From a virus, in IMG/VR virus record IMGVR_UViG_3300008262_006132, positions 62,001-126,000 of that record: 64,000 nucleotides of DNA. The stretch is one strand, 5' to 3'. Shown piece by piece: positions 9,373-18,161 of the stretch. Numbering within the stretch: position 1 is the stretch's first letter; the number at the start of each line of letters is the position of its first letter. The notes under the pieces are model-generated. The model worked only from the letters and a program-made list of their open reading frames with translations. It was not told the origin of the DNA and searched no databases. The translations under genes were made by a program, and so were the position numbers.

Positions 9373-9385
9373 TTATATATTAATT
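9373..9385 (-). promoter_or_regulatory. late-promoter-like motif
   Basis: Minus strand AATTAATATATAA ends 4 bases before the ATG at 9368. Confidence 0.5.
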
Positions 9386-9414
9386 AGAAAAGTTCAGTAT
9401 TCATTGTATACAAA

Positions 9415-9440
9415 AAAAGTCAGATGTTACTCTGACTTTT
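9415..9440. terminator. intrinsic terminator
   Basis: AAAAGTCAGA-TGTTAC-TCTGACTTTT: an inverted repeat flanked by A and T tracts, usable in both directions. It lies downstream of the Hc1-like gene on the minus strand. Confidence 0.7.
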
Positions 9441-9462
9441 CTAGTTATTTTTTATTCATTAA

Positions 9463-9678
9463 TTAAAGAGTTTGTCTATATGTCTGAACATCATCTCTGA
9501 TTTCTTGAGACTTCTTTTTAATCTCTTGCATAAACTTTCTAACTCTAGTAGCGGCTGTTTTGTTACCTTTTACGAAGAATTTTTCAAACTCTTCTTTTAA
9601 AAGATACTTTTTGCCGTCAATTTCAACTTCTTCTGTCAATAACTTTAACAGTTGATCATACTTGTCTGTGTACTCCAT
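9463..9678 (-). CDS. histone H1-like (Hc1) DNA-binding protein
   Basis: 71 residues. The C-terminal half reads VKGNKTAATRVRKFMQEIKK, matching the G-N-K-A-A-x-T-R-x-R-K signature of the small Hc1/histone H1-like proteins common in Bacteroidetes chromosomes. The N-terminal half is more acidic (LLTEEVEIDGKKYLLKEEFE). Host relatives bind and compact DNA. In a phage it could organise phage DNA, coat host DNA or alter transcription. It has its own terminator downstream. Probable acquisition from a Bacteroidetes host; family call fairly confident from the signature alone. Confidence 0.65.
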   Translation of the reverse strand: MEYTDKYDQLLKLLTEEVEIDGKKYLLKEEFEKFFVKGNKTAATRVRKFMQEIKKKSQEIRDDVQTYRQTL

Positions 9679-9759
9679 AGTTTTATTTTATTTTTTCCTT
9701 TAAACCAACCTAACTAAATAGTTGTCGATTTCATGTATATATTAAAATAAAAAAATCAC

Positions 9760-10077
9760 TTATTGAGTTTTGCCAAAAATTCTCTCCTTTACAGAGAGTT
9801 TTCTAGGTTTTTTCAGTTCAAGTATTTCTGATTCCAACAGTCTTCTTTGATCTTCGGAGCTTTGAACTTTCAAGGTTAAATTATCAACAGAAGATTGTAA
9901 ATTTTTTATTAACGGTTCAGAGTTAGTTTTATATAGTTGATGTTTACCATGAAGAATTTTATAAAAATTTCTGAATTTCATAATCAAGTATTTATAGTCA
10001 TCTGGTCTGAAATTCTCAATCAAGTCAGATGTCATTAAAAATTCTAATATTTCCTCATCGGTCAACTCTGATATCAT
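9760..10077 (-). CDS. hypothetical coiled-coil protein
   Basis: 105 residues. The N-terminus is acidic (ISELTDEEILEFLMTSDLIE), then a helical middle and a heptad-like coiled coil (VDNLTLKVQSSEDQRRLLES) with a basic tail (KKPRKLSVKERIFGKTQ). It starts 1 base after the stop of the AAA+ ATPase gene, so the two are probably translated together, and it may be a partner or adaptor of that ATPase. Not recognised otherwise. Confidence 0.6.
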   Translation of the reverse strand: MISELTDEEILEFLMTSDLIENFRPDDYKYLIMKFRNFYKILHGKHQLYKTNSEPLIKNLQSSVDNLTLKVQSSEDQRRLLESEILELKKPRKLSVKERIFGKTQ

Positions 10078-10078
10078 A

Positions 10079-11140
10079 TTAAACTAATCCAATATTATTT
10101 TTTTCAGTATTTAAGTTGTTTTTGAAAACATCAACAAGCCTTGTATTCTTCTTTATCTTTTTATTAAATCCAAGTTCTTTTGAGAGTTCAGTCGCTACTT
10201 CCGAGTCTAGCTCTTCTATATTTATGACATCTACTAAGTTATTAGAGTCTAAAAGACATTCATCAATTTCATCTTCATTATCAACATTAAATATTAAGAG
10301 AACTTGTAATTCAAGTTGTTCTGAAACTATACTGTCTACTAACTGTAGTATGTTACTACTGAAGTAGTTGTTTTTTCCATAAATTGGGTTATAAAGAAAC
10401 TCACAATCATCTACAATTAGAAAACACTTACTATATTTTTTTAAGAAAGACCTAAACTCTGAACTATTTATTGATGAATCTACCATGTTGGTAGGCACAT
10501 AGATAACAAGTCTATCAACTTTTGATGAGATATATTTCGATAGATTTGTCTTTCCAACACCTTTATCACCATAAATTATTGATAATCCTTTGTTAGTATT
10601 TTTGATTTCTTTGATTAGTTTCTTAACCTTTTTAATTGACTTGTGATTGTAGAGTGACTCTAGAGAGTATGTTGACTTTTCAAATAGTAGTGGTGAGAGT
10701 TCTAGACTACCACCAACTGATTCCAAGACGTTTATTTTATCTATTGTATCATCTTCATAATCAACAATACAGATTGATAATTCGTTAATAATTTTATTTA
10801 CTGTTTCTTTTTGACTCTCAGATTTGAAGTAAAAACACAAATCGTTTATTAAGAAGTTTTCAGTAAACATATTCATTTTTACAAAACTAATGAAAATGAA
10901 TTCTTCAACTTGAAGTAAGACTCTTTGGTTATGAACATAGTCATCTCCACTTGGGAGTAGCTCGGTCAGAGTGTTATCTTTACCCCACTTTTCTTGGATA
11001 TTTTTAGATACTACCTCTTCAAAATCTTTTCCGATAAATGTGTCATGAATGATTAACCTATTTGGTCTTTCTTTCCATTTATCAAAAATTATTAAAAAAT
11101 CATTATTGGTTGATTCTTCGCTAGTGATATTTATGTTCAT
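10079..11140 (-). CDS. AAA+ family ATPase
   Basis: 353 residues. Walker A GDKGVGKTNLSK lies near 192-203 and Walker B CFLIVDDCEF near 240-249. The roughly 160-residue N-terminal region is unassigned. The spacing and the D-D-C-E box fit small AAA+ ATPases such as clamp-loader or DnaC-like proteins. The final helical domain (ELSKELGFNKKIKKNTRLVD) resembles an AAA+ lid. No sensor or zinc motif secures a clamp loader (gp44) assignment. Co-transcribed with a coiled-coil gene. A phage-specific ATPase of unknown substrate is the safest call. Confidence 0.7.
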   Translation of the reverse strand: MNINITSEESTNNDFLIIFDKWKERPNRLIIHDTFIGKDFEEVVSKNIQEKWGKDNTLTELLPSGDDYVHNQRVLLQVEEFIFISFVKMNMFTENFLINDLCFYFKSESQKETVNKIINELSICIVDYEDDTIDKINVLESVGGSLELSPLLFEKSTYSLESLYNHKSIKKVKKLIKEIKNTNKGLSIIYGDKGVGKTNLSKYISSKVDRLVIYVPTNMVDSSINSSEFRSFLKKYSKCFLIVDDCEFLYNPIYGKNNYFSSNILQLVDSIVSEQLELQVLLIFNVDNEDEIDECLLDSNNLVDVINIEELDSEVATELSKELGFNKKIKKNTRLVDVFKNNLNTEKNNIGLV

Positions 11141-11163
11141 TGTCGGTTTTTTACTTTAAAGAT

Positions 11164-11174
11164 TTTATATATAA
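11164..11174. promoter_or_regulatory. late-promoter-like motif between divergent genes
   Basis: TTTATATATAA in the 53-base spacer between the AAA+ gene (minus) and a small plus-strand gene. The motif is nearly palindromic and could serve either. Confidence 0.4.
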
Positions 11175-11193
11175 TTAAAATAAGACGAAGGCC

Positions 11194-11397
11194 TTGAAAA
11201 ACAAAGGAATTGACTCAATTTTAGTTATCAATAATTTTCTTTCTGTTTGTAAACTGAAGAAGCCTAATTGTCTTTTAACAAGACTTACACAGTCATATCT
11301 AAAAGTCAAAGTTAATAGACTTCTTCAATCTTATCAAACAGAATCGGTCTTACCAAAAAGAAGAGTTAGATTTTCACTTTTTGGTATTGTTTTTTAA
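11194..11397 (+). CDS. small basic protein, uncertain
   Basis: 67 residues from a TTG start (MKNKGIDSILVINNFLSVCK), ending in RRVRFSLFGIVF. It is basic with two cysteines. Supports: a promoter-like motif 20 bases upstream, GAAGG close to the start, and it fills the gap neatly up to the convergent gene (4-base overlap). Against: no ATG and no recognised family. Confidence 0.4.
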   Translation: MKNKGIDSILVINNFLSVCKLKKPNCLLTRLTQSYLKVKVNRLLQSYQTESVLPKRRVRFSLFGIVF

Positions 11398-11612
11398 ATC
11401 TGTGGTCCAGAAAGATCAATCTGTGGTCCTTCGGTCATCGTTGGATTTACAGGTGGTAAGTTATCGTACAATCCTTTTTGCTTTTCTTGTTCGATAAGTT
11501 TCATAATCATTTCTCTTTGCATTTTTTCATTCTTTCTCTTCATTTCAGCAACTTTCTTGTTACGTGATGCCACTTTCTTTTTGTGGTCTTTTCTGTTTCT
11601 TGACTTTGGCAT
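11394..11612 (-). CDS. small protein with very basic N-terminus
   Basis: 72 residues. The first 45 are rich in Lys/Arg (MPKSRNRKDHKKKVASRNKK) and probably helical. The tail is uncharged with a repeated end (GPQIDLSGPQI). The basic N-terminus suggests nucleic-acid or structural binding. It precedes (upstream in transcription) two large baseplate genes only by proximity on the other side. Not recognised. Confidence 0.6.
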   Translation of the reverse strand: MPKSRNRKDHKKKVASRNKKVAEMKRKNEKMQREMIMKLIEQEKQKGLYDNLPPVNPTMTEGPQIDLSGPQI

Positions 11613-11643
11613 AATTTGTATATTTTGAAGTTATATTATTTTT

Positions 11644-13281
11644 TTATTCAAGTGTTTCGAAATTTAAAAAATCAAAATCAAGACCTTTATTCTGATCTAT
11701 CAATTTCTGAACTTCGTCTCTATCTAAATCTCTTCTGATTGTACCATCTGGAAGTTTCACTTCATAAATAAAATCATATGAGTCACCAGTTGGTGCATTA
11801 GCTCCTCCAGTGCCTTTTAGTAGATCCTCGGTTGTTGCTGTAGGACTCACTACACTTAGATTACTATCTGAATACAAACCATTTAGTAGATCTCTTAGAT
11901 CTTTTGGTTCAACATTTTCAGGTATTTTGTTACATAGTTTAATAAGTGGTGGAGGAATAACTGCGGTTATTCCCAAAATAGACCAAATCAACATTATAAA
12001 TGAATTTATGATTCTTTCAATTAAACAAAGTATTACTGTAAATAGTCTAAATGGTTTAAGACATAGATCTCTATATTGTTTGGCCGTATATACTGGTAAC
12101 TTTACCCAAAATGACACACTCAAAAACTCGTTCAAATCAGCAATTACATAATCATCTGGTATTAGATACTCAGAAGTAAATGGACCGGTACCTCTTATAG
12201 GGTTTTTAACATTTACTGCTATACACCACTCTATTATTTTTTCTGGGTTAAATTTGATGCCCGCAATTTCAAGAAGACCTTTCGGTGTAAAGAATGTCAT
12301 GATCCATTTAAAAGATAAAAATTCAGCAATTAATGCCGGGAACTTGACTGGATTTACCAATTTTTTGAAGAAATCCATTATCCACTGAATTATACTAAAT
12401 ATTACTTTTAATGGAAAAGTAACTAAGCCTAGAATTAATTTTAAAAGTGGCTGAGATAGTAAGTTGAATTGATTTTTAAGTGCCTTTATTTTATCAAGTA
12501 GTGATTTCTTTAGAGCACTATTATCATTTTCATCTAGTGAATTATAAGCCTCTTGATATTTTTCTATAGCAAGTTGATAGTTGTCAAGTGGATTTCTTGC
12601 ATTTTCATTGAAATCTATTTCAGATCCTTGATTTATAAGTTCATCACCTTCTCTAATTAACTTATCGACTGATTGATTAATGTAGATGTATTCATAATCT
12701 ATACCTTCTATTTTTCTACCAGTAGAATAAGTAATGCTTACTTCTTCATAATATTCTCTTTTTCCATTTTTAGAGACTACTTTATTTTTGGTAACCTCAT
12801 CTGGTTTTGTGATATCTAAATACCTCAAAACTTTTTCATCAATTTCAGCTTGATTTTTACCATCTGTTATCTCTTTATCTTGACCTTCGAGTCCATTTTT
12901 GATATTATCTGGATTGTTTTTATCTTGTTGAAATTGTTTGAGTAGAGAATCTAAGTTTCCAGATGGTAAATTTGATGAGAAAATAGGCCTTATTGGAACA
13001 CCACCATTGAACGCTTTAGATATATTTAATTCTAGTCCGAATAAAAGACTGAAAAATCCAATCAGACCGGGTCCATCTATTAAGAACTTAAATTCAGCTT
13101 CTCTATTAACATGAATATAATTTGCTAATTTTGTTCTTTTAACATATTTTTTCATTTCATCAACAAGATCTCTCTTTTCTTTCTGAAGATCAGTGAAACT
13201 TTGATTCGCTTCTTTTTCACCTTTTCTTATCTTGTCTTTTATTTTGTCAACTCTTTGTTTAAAATTAACAATATCGGTCAT
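11644..13281 (-). CDS. baseplate/virion structural protein
   Basis: 545 residues. An N-terminal coiled coil (about 1-50) is followed by GPGLIGFFSLLFGLELNISK and a proline-rich middle. A segment SITYSTGRKIEGIDYEYIYI (about 178-197) also occurs, diverged, in the 1118-residue neighbour. Around 285-330 are hydrophobic helices (LILGLVTFPLKVIFSIIQWI, then ALIAEFLSFKWIMTFF), and another lies near 425-455 (LIMLI-like stretch before IPPPLIKLC). Hydrophobic helices plus coiled coil suggest a tail protein that inserts or packs against others; no T4 homologue recognised. The start lies about 27 bases past the stop of the next gene in the same operon. Confidence 0.55.
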   Translation of the reverse strand: MTDIVNFKQRVDKIKDKIRKGEKEANQSFTDLQKEKRDLVDEMKKYVKRTKLANYIHVNREAEFKFLIDGPGLIGFFSLLFGLELNISKAFNGGVPIRPIFSSNLPSGNLDSLLKQFQQDKNNPDNIKNGLEGQDKEITDGKNQAEIDEKVLRYLDITKPDEVTKNKVVSKNGKREYYEEVSITYSTGRKIEGIDYEYIYINQSVDKLIREGDELINQGSEIDFNENARNPLDNYQLAIEKYQEAYNSLDENDNSALKKSLLDKIKALKNQFNLLSQPLLKLILGLVTFPLKVIFSIIQWIMDFFKKLVNPVKFPALIAEFLSFKWIMTFFTPKGLLEIAGIKFNPEKIIEWCIAVNVKNPIRGTGPFTSEYLIPDDYVIADLNEFLSVSFWVKLPVYTAKQYRDLCLKPFRLFTVILCLIERIINSFIMLIWSILGITAVIPPPLIKLCNKIPENVEPKDLRDLLNGLYSDSNLSVVSPTATTEDLLKGTGGANAPTGDSYDFIYEVKLPDGTIRRDLDRDEVQKLIDQNKGLDFDFLNFETLE

Positions 13282-13307
13282 TATCTTCGTGACATCTGGA
13301 TTAAAAA

Positions 13308-16300
13308 TCAGAATGGAAATAATTTTGCGCCTAAATCTACTATTAATTCAATCATTATTTTTGCAATTCCTAGAGCATCTCTTATTTTATAATATCCGCC
13401 TCCGCCGCCACCTGAACCGCCACCACTACCTTTTGAACCAGCACCTCCAACTCCACCAGTATCAGGACCAGTTTCTATATTTTTATTTTTTCTTATGCCT
13501 TCAATTATATAATAGACATCAACATCAAGCTCTGTGACCTGTTGTCTTCTTAAATACCCGAAACTCTGTGGATTGTCAGGTTCAACTATTTGAACTCCAT
13601 TATCATCTAAAACCGGAGCACCGTTTGGTTGAGTACAAGGACCACCTTGATAACCACTACCATATCTACCCGAGGACATAGAAACATTAGCAAGTCCTAA
13701 TTCTTTTAATCTTTCATTCAATATATTTTGACCACCGTAATCATCAACTAACACAGTTTTATATTTTCTGTCACCATCAAATACTGAAATTTGAAATTTA
13801 GTTAAATCAACAGTTGTCAAATTTATACCGTAATTGCTAGTCGAAGTACTATCATCGATTCTGTTTATCTCTGAACTTGATAAATTGCCCGTTCTTATTT
13901 CAATTATGTTAGATTTGAAAAGTGGTGGTAATAATTTTGTATTAAATTGACTATACTGTCCAGTTCCAACAGTTGTGTTTCCACCTAGATTTTCGTTAAA
14001 GAAAACAATTTTATCAATAAGACCCGAAACCAGTCTTAGTTTCCACTTAATACCACCACCAATATCAAATGTCTCATACGGTCCCTCTTCTTCATTAGTT
14101 TGTGTTGATGGTCTAACACCTCTTGTGTAAGTTTTAATCTGAGTTTTTGCCTGTTCAAATTTTGCAACTGCCTCATCAAGTATAGATATAAATTCAGGTG
14201 TATATACCGAGTAGCTAGCTGGTACGAATAAGGTTGAAAAATCAATAGTGTTGATAAGTTCGAGAGATTCTCTCAATAAATTTGGTTCAGAAGCGTATTG
14301 AGTGTAATAATAATAATCCACTTCTTGATATTGTATATCATTATTAGCGATCTCTTCAAGTTTAAACGCCAAATCATAATCGTACTCTACTTTAGATGGG
14401 TAATCGTATGTAATTGATGTATCATCTGCGTATCTAAGAAAAATAATTGATCTAAGTTTTACACCGGTGTTATTTAATTCATCATTTGTAAATAACTTTT
14501 CTCTCAAATCTGGATAATCATATATTTCTTGAAGTAAAGATCTTGTGCTCCAGTTTTTACCAGGGTATTGTGTCTCTTCGTTATAAAAGTTAGTATCTAC
14601 AAAATATTCCTCACGGTCTCTGTACTCTTTATTAATAACACTTCTCAAAGAAGGTGGTACAGATGTTTTGTCAAAATATAACTTTAAGTTAAAATCTTCT
14701 GTAGAGTTGGTTTTCTCACCAGTCAAGTTGTCTATTTTTACTTGCCAGTTGTTAAGTTCATAAGATTCGATGTTACTTAATTCCTCAACTACATCTCCTC
14801 TTGTTATTGTCATCGAAAAATTAGTTCTGACAAACTCACTATTTTGACTTGCCTTCTCAAAGACCAATATTTGCAATTTACTTTTTATAAACTCTTTGAT
14901 TTCTGAATTTCTCTTTATAATTTCGTTTGCTCTTGTCTCTCCAGTGCTAGCATCAACTACTTGCTCTGTTCTTTTATAATCGAGCTGTAAAACTGGATCA
15001 ACTTTAATTATTTTTAAGTCATAGTCTAACTCTGGATTTATCCAAACTACTTTTCCACTCAGATTAAACCTCATTGGTTTAAATAGTTTTTTTAGACCAA
15101 GAGGTATAGTTTCTTCAGGTGGATTTGTGTTATAGAATTTACTCCAATCTGCTGAGTCTATATTTTTATAGTAAGCAGTTTGTAATTCTCCAAATCTAGA
15201 AAAATTTTGAATTTCTTCCACTATCTTGTCATTCGGATATTTTTCTGATAAATAACCTTCAACATCTCTTCTAATTTGAGGCCTCTCGTCGGCTGGTATT
15301 TTCTGAGCCTCTAATTGTTGCTCTGTTATGTAGTCGTAATATCCTCTGTAATCATTTACATCGGTTTGTTGTGTTACAATAATCGGATCGTCTTTTTTAA
15401 ATTTTAATACTTGATTTTCTTCTTTATCAAAGTCAATTACATCTCCATATGTTTTTTGTGTCCATCCACCACCTTCTGGCTGATTTGTACTTATAACATC
15501 GCTGTTTGACCATTTTTTCCAAATGTAAACATTCGTTGTGGGTGACTTCCAACCATACGTATTAGGGTAATCTATCGCCTTTCCGAAGAGCCATTTTTCA
15601 TTTTTAATCCAAGGAGCTTTTTCAAAAATTGAGTCTTTCAACTCAAGATTCAATCCATTTGGCGATAAACCCCAATATTTTATCTTATCATTTGGGTTTA
15701 TCTCAACACCATTTTTATTATAAATTCCTAATATTATTCTATCCGGTAAATTTTGTAAGCTTTGTTCTTCTTCATCAACAACTGGTGTTGTGACCTCATC
15801 TGGGTCTAAATCACTAGGCAGATCGATATACTGATAATTATAGTTTACTTCTGGTATGAATCTACCAGTAGAATAAATTGTAGAGATAGTAGCGTATACG
15901 AAATTTGGTAGATCACTACCATTTGTATTTCCACTAGCATCACCCGAAGTTTGACTTTGAGTCTTAGGATTAGGTACTTTAGTATATACTCCATTTTTGT
16001 CTATACTTACACCATTTCCTCTATTCATTTCAGTAGACATTTTATCAAGTCTTCCTAGTAAATCTTTACCATTTTGATAACCAAGTGCTTGTGGTGTACC
16101 GTAAGGTGTCAGTAGTCTAGTAGCTGGTCCATTTCCTTTTGGTTTTCTAGATTTGAAAACAGGGGCAAGTATTGGTTGAGTTGCCGCTCCTACAAGTGGC
16201 ATTATTCTTGCTATGATATCTTCAATTTTTGCTATATTTTTTATAACAAACTGAGCTATCTCAAAATAAGGCTTTTGTGTCTCAAACATAGAAGAAAAGA

Positions 16301-16664
16301 TTGCCTTTTCTATTGCAAAAAAACCAAGTGCATCATTATACATACCTGTTTTCTCTGCCTCACTACCATAGTTTTTTTCAAATTGTTCTCTAACTTTTGG
16401 ATCTTTTATTTTCGCCAAATTCTGAGCCTTTGTGATATTGACCATAGCTGCTGCAATTCCTATCTCAGCCTTTGCGAACTTTTTTATGTATTCAATGTCT
16501 GGTATAAGCACCGCAGTCACAGAATTTGGATATCCATTCTTTTTAGCTATTGGTCCAATAGTCGGTATGTCGTATAGTCTTGGACCAGGAATACCCAGTG
16601 AAACATTGTATTTGAGAAAACTGGGTGACGGATAAATTGGAAAAATCGGTAAAACCTGAGGCAT
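13308..16664 (-). CDS. large baseplate/virion structural protein
   Basis: 1118 residues. The N-terminus (MPQVLPIFPIYPSPSFLKY) is proline-rich and is followed by a helical domain to about 200. After that the chain is largely beta-rich with many Tyr/Asp/Asn residues. It includes ISTIYSTGRFIPEVNYNYQY, which matches a segment in the 545-residue neighbour. Near 1075-1100 lies a glycine tract (GGVGGAGSKGSGGGSGGGGG) followed by a helical tail. Size and context suggest a wedge protein or fibre-attachment protein (T4 gp6/gp7/gp10 scale), but no domain is recognised with certainty. Confidence 0.55.
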   Translation of the reverse strand: MPQVLPIFPIYPSPSFLKYNVSLGIPGPRLYDIPTIGPIAKKNGYPNSVTAVLIPDIEYIKKFAKAEIGIAAAMVNITKAQNLAKIKDPKVREQFEKNYGSEAEKTGMYNDALGFFAIEKAIFSSMFETQKPYFEIAQFVIKNIAKIEDIIARIMPLVGAATQPILAPVFKSRKPKGNGPATRLLTPYGTPQALGYQNGKDLLGRLDKMSTEMNRGNGVSIDKNGVYTKVPNPKTQSQTSGDASGNTNGSDLPNFVYATISTIYSTGRFIPEVNYNYQYIDLPSDLDPDEVTTPVVDEEEQSLQNLPDRIILGIYNKNGVEINPNDKIKYWGLSPNGLNLELKDSIFEKAPWIKNEKWLFGKAIDYPNTYGWKSPTTNVYIWKKWSNSDVISTNQPEGGGWTQKTYGDVIDFDKEENQVLKFKKDDPIIVTQQTDVNDYRGYYDYITEQQLEAQKIPADERPQIRRDVEGYLSEKYPNDKIVEEIQNFSRFGELQTAYYKNIDSADWSKFYNTNPPEETIPLGLKKLFKPMRFNLSGKVVWINPELDYDLKIIKVDPVLQLDYKRTEQVVDASTGETRANEIIKRNSEIKEFIKSKLQILVFEKASQNSEFVRTNFSMTITRGDVVEELSNIESYELNNWQVKIDNLTGEKTNSTEDFNLKLYFDKTSVPPSLRSVINKEYRDREEYFVDTNFYNEETQYPGKNWSTRSLLQEIYDYPDLREKLFTNDELNNTGVKLRSIIFLRYADDTSITYDYPSKVEYDYDLAFKLEEIANNDIQYQEVDYYYYTQYASEPNLLRESLELINTIDFSTLFVPASYSVYTPEFISILDEAVAKFEQAKTQIKTYTRGVRPSTQTNEEEGPYETFDIGGGIKWKLRLVSGLIDKIVFFNENLGGNTTVGTGQYSQFNTKLLPPLFKSNIIEIRTGNLSSSEINRIDDSTSTSNYGINLTTVDLTKFQISVFDGDRKYKTVLVDDYGGQNILNERLKELGLANVSMSSGRYGSGYQGGPCTQPNGAPVLDDNGVQIVEPDNPQSFGYLRRQQVTELDVDVYYIIEGIRKNKNIETGPDTGGVGGAGSKGSGGGSGGGGGGYYKIRDALGIAKIMIELIVDLGAKLFPF

Positions 16665-16685
16665 ACTAAACTAAGTTAAATTTGA

Positions 16686-16697
16686 TTTATATATAAA
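16686..16697 (-). promoter_or_regulatory. late-promoter-like motif
   Basis: TTTATATATAAA, about 22 bases upstream of the ATG at 16664; it heads the two-gene structural operon. Confidence 0.45.
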
Positions 16698-16712
16698 AAA
16701 CTTAGTTTTTTC

Positions 16713-18092
16713 TCAAATTTCCTCGTCTATCTTTGAAACTAAATAATTAAAGTTTGCCGGTAGATCAAATTTGTACTTAGCATTTAACTTACCTGAGAAT
16801 TCTCCTCCTGAAAAACCAATGATAACGTCTAAGTCAGCAAGATGATCTTCGTCAAAAAATATTTTTACTTTGAATTTAAACATATTATTCTCTTCATCTT
16901 CTGACACTTGAAACTTAACATGATAATCAAATTGAACATCTAATCTATCATAATTTTTTCTAAAAAAATCTCTATTTGGAACTTGTATGAAATTCTCGCC
17001 TTTGCTAGATAAATAATAAATTGGTCTTTCTAAACAACCCATTTTACTAACAAATGCTTTCACTAATTTCATTTTTACAGTGCCTTCTGCTCTTTTTAAA
17101 CCGCTTTCTAATTTTGTAATCTCATCTGATTTGTCTTTTTTAAGTGATGTTGTAAAGAGATGTTCTAAAATTCTAGAGTTTAATACCGTGATTTTGACTT
17201 CGTACCACTCTTTTTCAACTCTTTCTAGATCCATGAAATATTCTTTTCTATTTTTCCAAATATCATTCATAAGATCTGAAAATTTAAGAATATTTTTTTC
17301 AAATTCTTTAATATACTCACCAAGGTATTTAAATCTAGGATCTCTGTGTCTAATATCGAAATATTCAAAGTATCCAATTGAATCTATTCTTTTAGTATCA
17401 ATGAACTTTTCGATATGAGCTTGTATATTTTTATTTGAGTTTTCATAAATTATTTTTACCCATTCTTGAGTTAGTTTATCCCATTTTCCAATATTATCTT
17501 CTTTGAAAAGATTATCTAAGTCTTCTCCGATCAGGTCTTCAGCAAACGAGTTAAAACTTGCAGATTTTTGTAGAGTAAGATTTTTATTTAAATAGAAAGA
17601 ATATTGATCTCCAATTTTAGTTTCAATAACTATATCTTCTCCGTTCTCTTCATCTTTATTTGGACCAATCCAATAAATTTTAGAAATCATTTCTGACTCT
17701 AGTTTTTTCTCAGGTAATAGTTTATCAATAATGTTTCTGGCTAAATTTCTTGATGATATTAATTGATCCCAATCTTTATCTATATTAAATTCAACTTCAT
17801 CAAATAGTCCATTTATTTTTGATACCTCATCATCACTAACACACTTACTGTCTACAAATTTTCCAAGATCAAGTCTGTTTTTTGATAAAAGTAGGTTTTT
17901 CAAATCTGTCAAAAATACTTGGGAGTTTTCTGAGTATCTCGCTTTCAAACCTCTATCTAAAATATTATCTAAAAACTCGTTATTGAGAAGTGTCATAGAA
18001 GTACATATTTCTATTATGAGGTTTTTTGGTGTGTAATATGTTTTATTATTCTGTTTCGACTCGAATAAAAATTGACTTTTTATGAATTTCAT
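16713..18092 (-). CDS. putative internal (capsid-targeted) protein, possibly nuclease-like
   Basis: 459 residues. The N-terminus MKFIKSQFLFESKQ matches the targeting-like consensus, with a possible cut after LFE. A segment near 150-200 (EDIVIETKIGDQYSFYLNK, then QKSASFNSFAEDLIG) resembles the D-x-V...K pattern and 'SL-K...S-x-x-F' helix of PD-(D/E)XK-type nucleases, but the Lys/acid residues are not decisive. The rest is helical and beta-rich with no known domain. It is transcribed alone, divergent from the tail-tube-initiator-like gene, from a motif at 18113-18124. Function unknown; delivery into the host is inferred from the N-terminus. Confidence 0.6.
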   Translation of the reverse strand: MKFIKSQFLFESKQNNKTYYTPKNLIIEICTSMTLLNNEFLDNILDRGLKARYSENSQVFLTDLKNLLLSKNRLDLGKFVDSKCVSDDEVSKINGLFDEVEFNIDKDWDQLISSRNLARNIIDKLLPEKKLESEMISKIYWIGPNKDEENGEDIVIETKIGDQYSFYLNKNLTLQKSASFNSFAEDLIGEDLDNLFKEDNIGKWDKLTQEWVKIIYENSNKNIQAHIEKFIDTKRIDSIGYFEYFDIRHRDPRFKYLGEYIKEFEKNILKFSDLMNDIWKNRKEYFMDLERVEKEWYEVKITVLNSRILEHLFTTSLKKDKSDEITKLESGLKRAEGTVKMKLVKAFVSKMGCLERPIYYLSSKGENFIQVPNRDFFRKNYDRLDVQFDYHVKFQVSEDEENNMFKFKVKIFFDEDHLADLDVIIGFSGGEFSGKLNAKYKFDLPANFNYLVSKIDEEI

Positions 18093-18112
18093 ATTTTTGA
18101 CGTAATCTTTTG

Positions 18113-18124
18113 TTTATATATTAA
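18113..18124 (-). promoter_or_regulatory. late-promoter-like motif
   Basis: Minus strand TTAATATATAAA, about 20 bases upstream of the ATG at 18092. Confidence 0.45.
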
Positions 18125-18146
18125 TTTGATAGAGATTAATTAAATA

Positions 18147-18157
18147 AAAATATATAT
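18147..18157 (+). promoter_or_regulatory. late-promoter-like motif, near-leaderless
   Basis: AAAATATATAT ends 4 bases before the ATG at 18162. Confidence 0.45.
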
Positions 18158-18161
18158 CAAC

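Noticed and set aside
13232-13537. Plus-strand open frames rich in His/Leu near 13200-13540
   Set aside because: Shadows of the Gly-rich tail of the 1118-residue protein and of the neighbouring start region.
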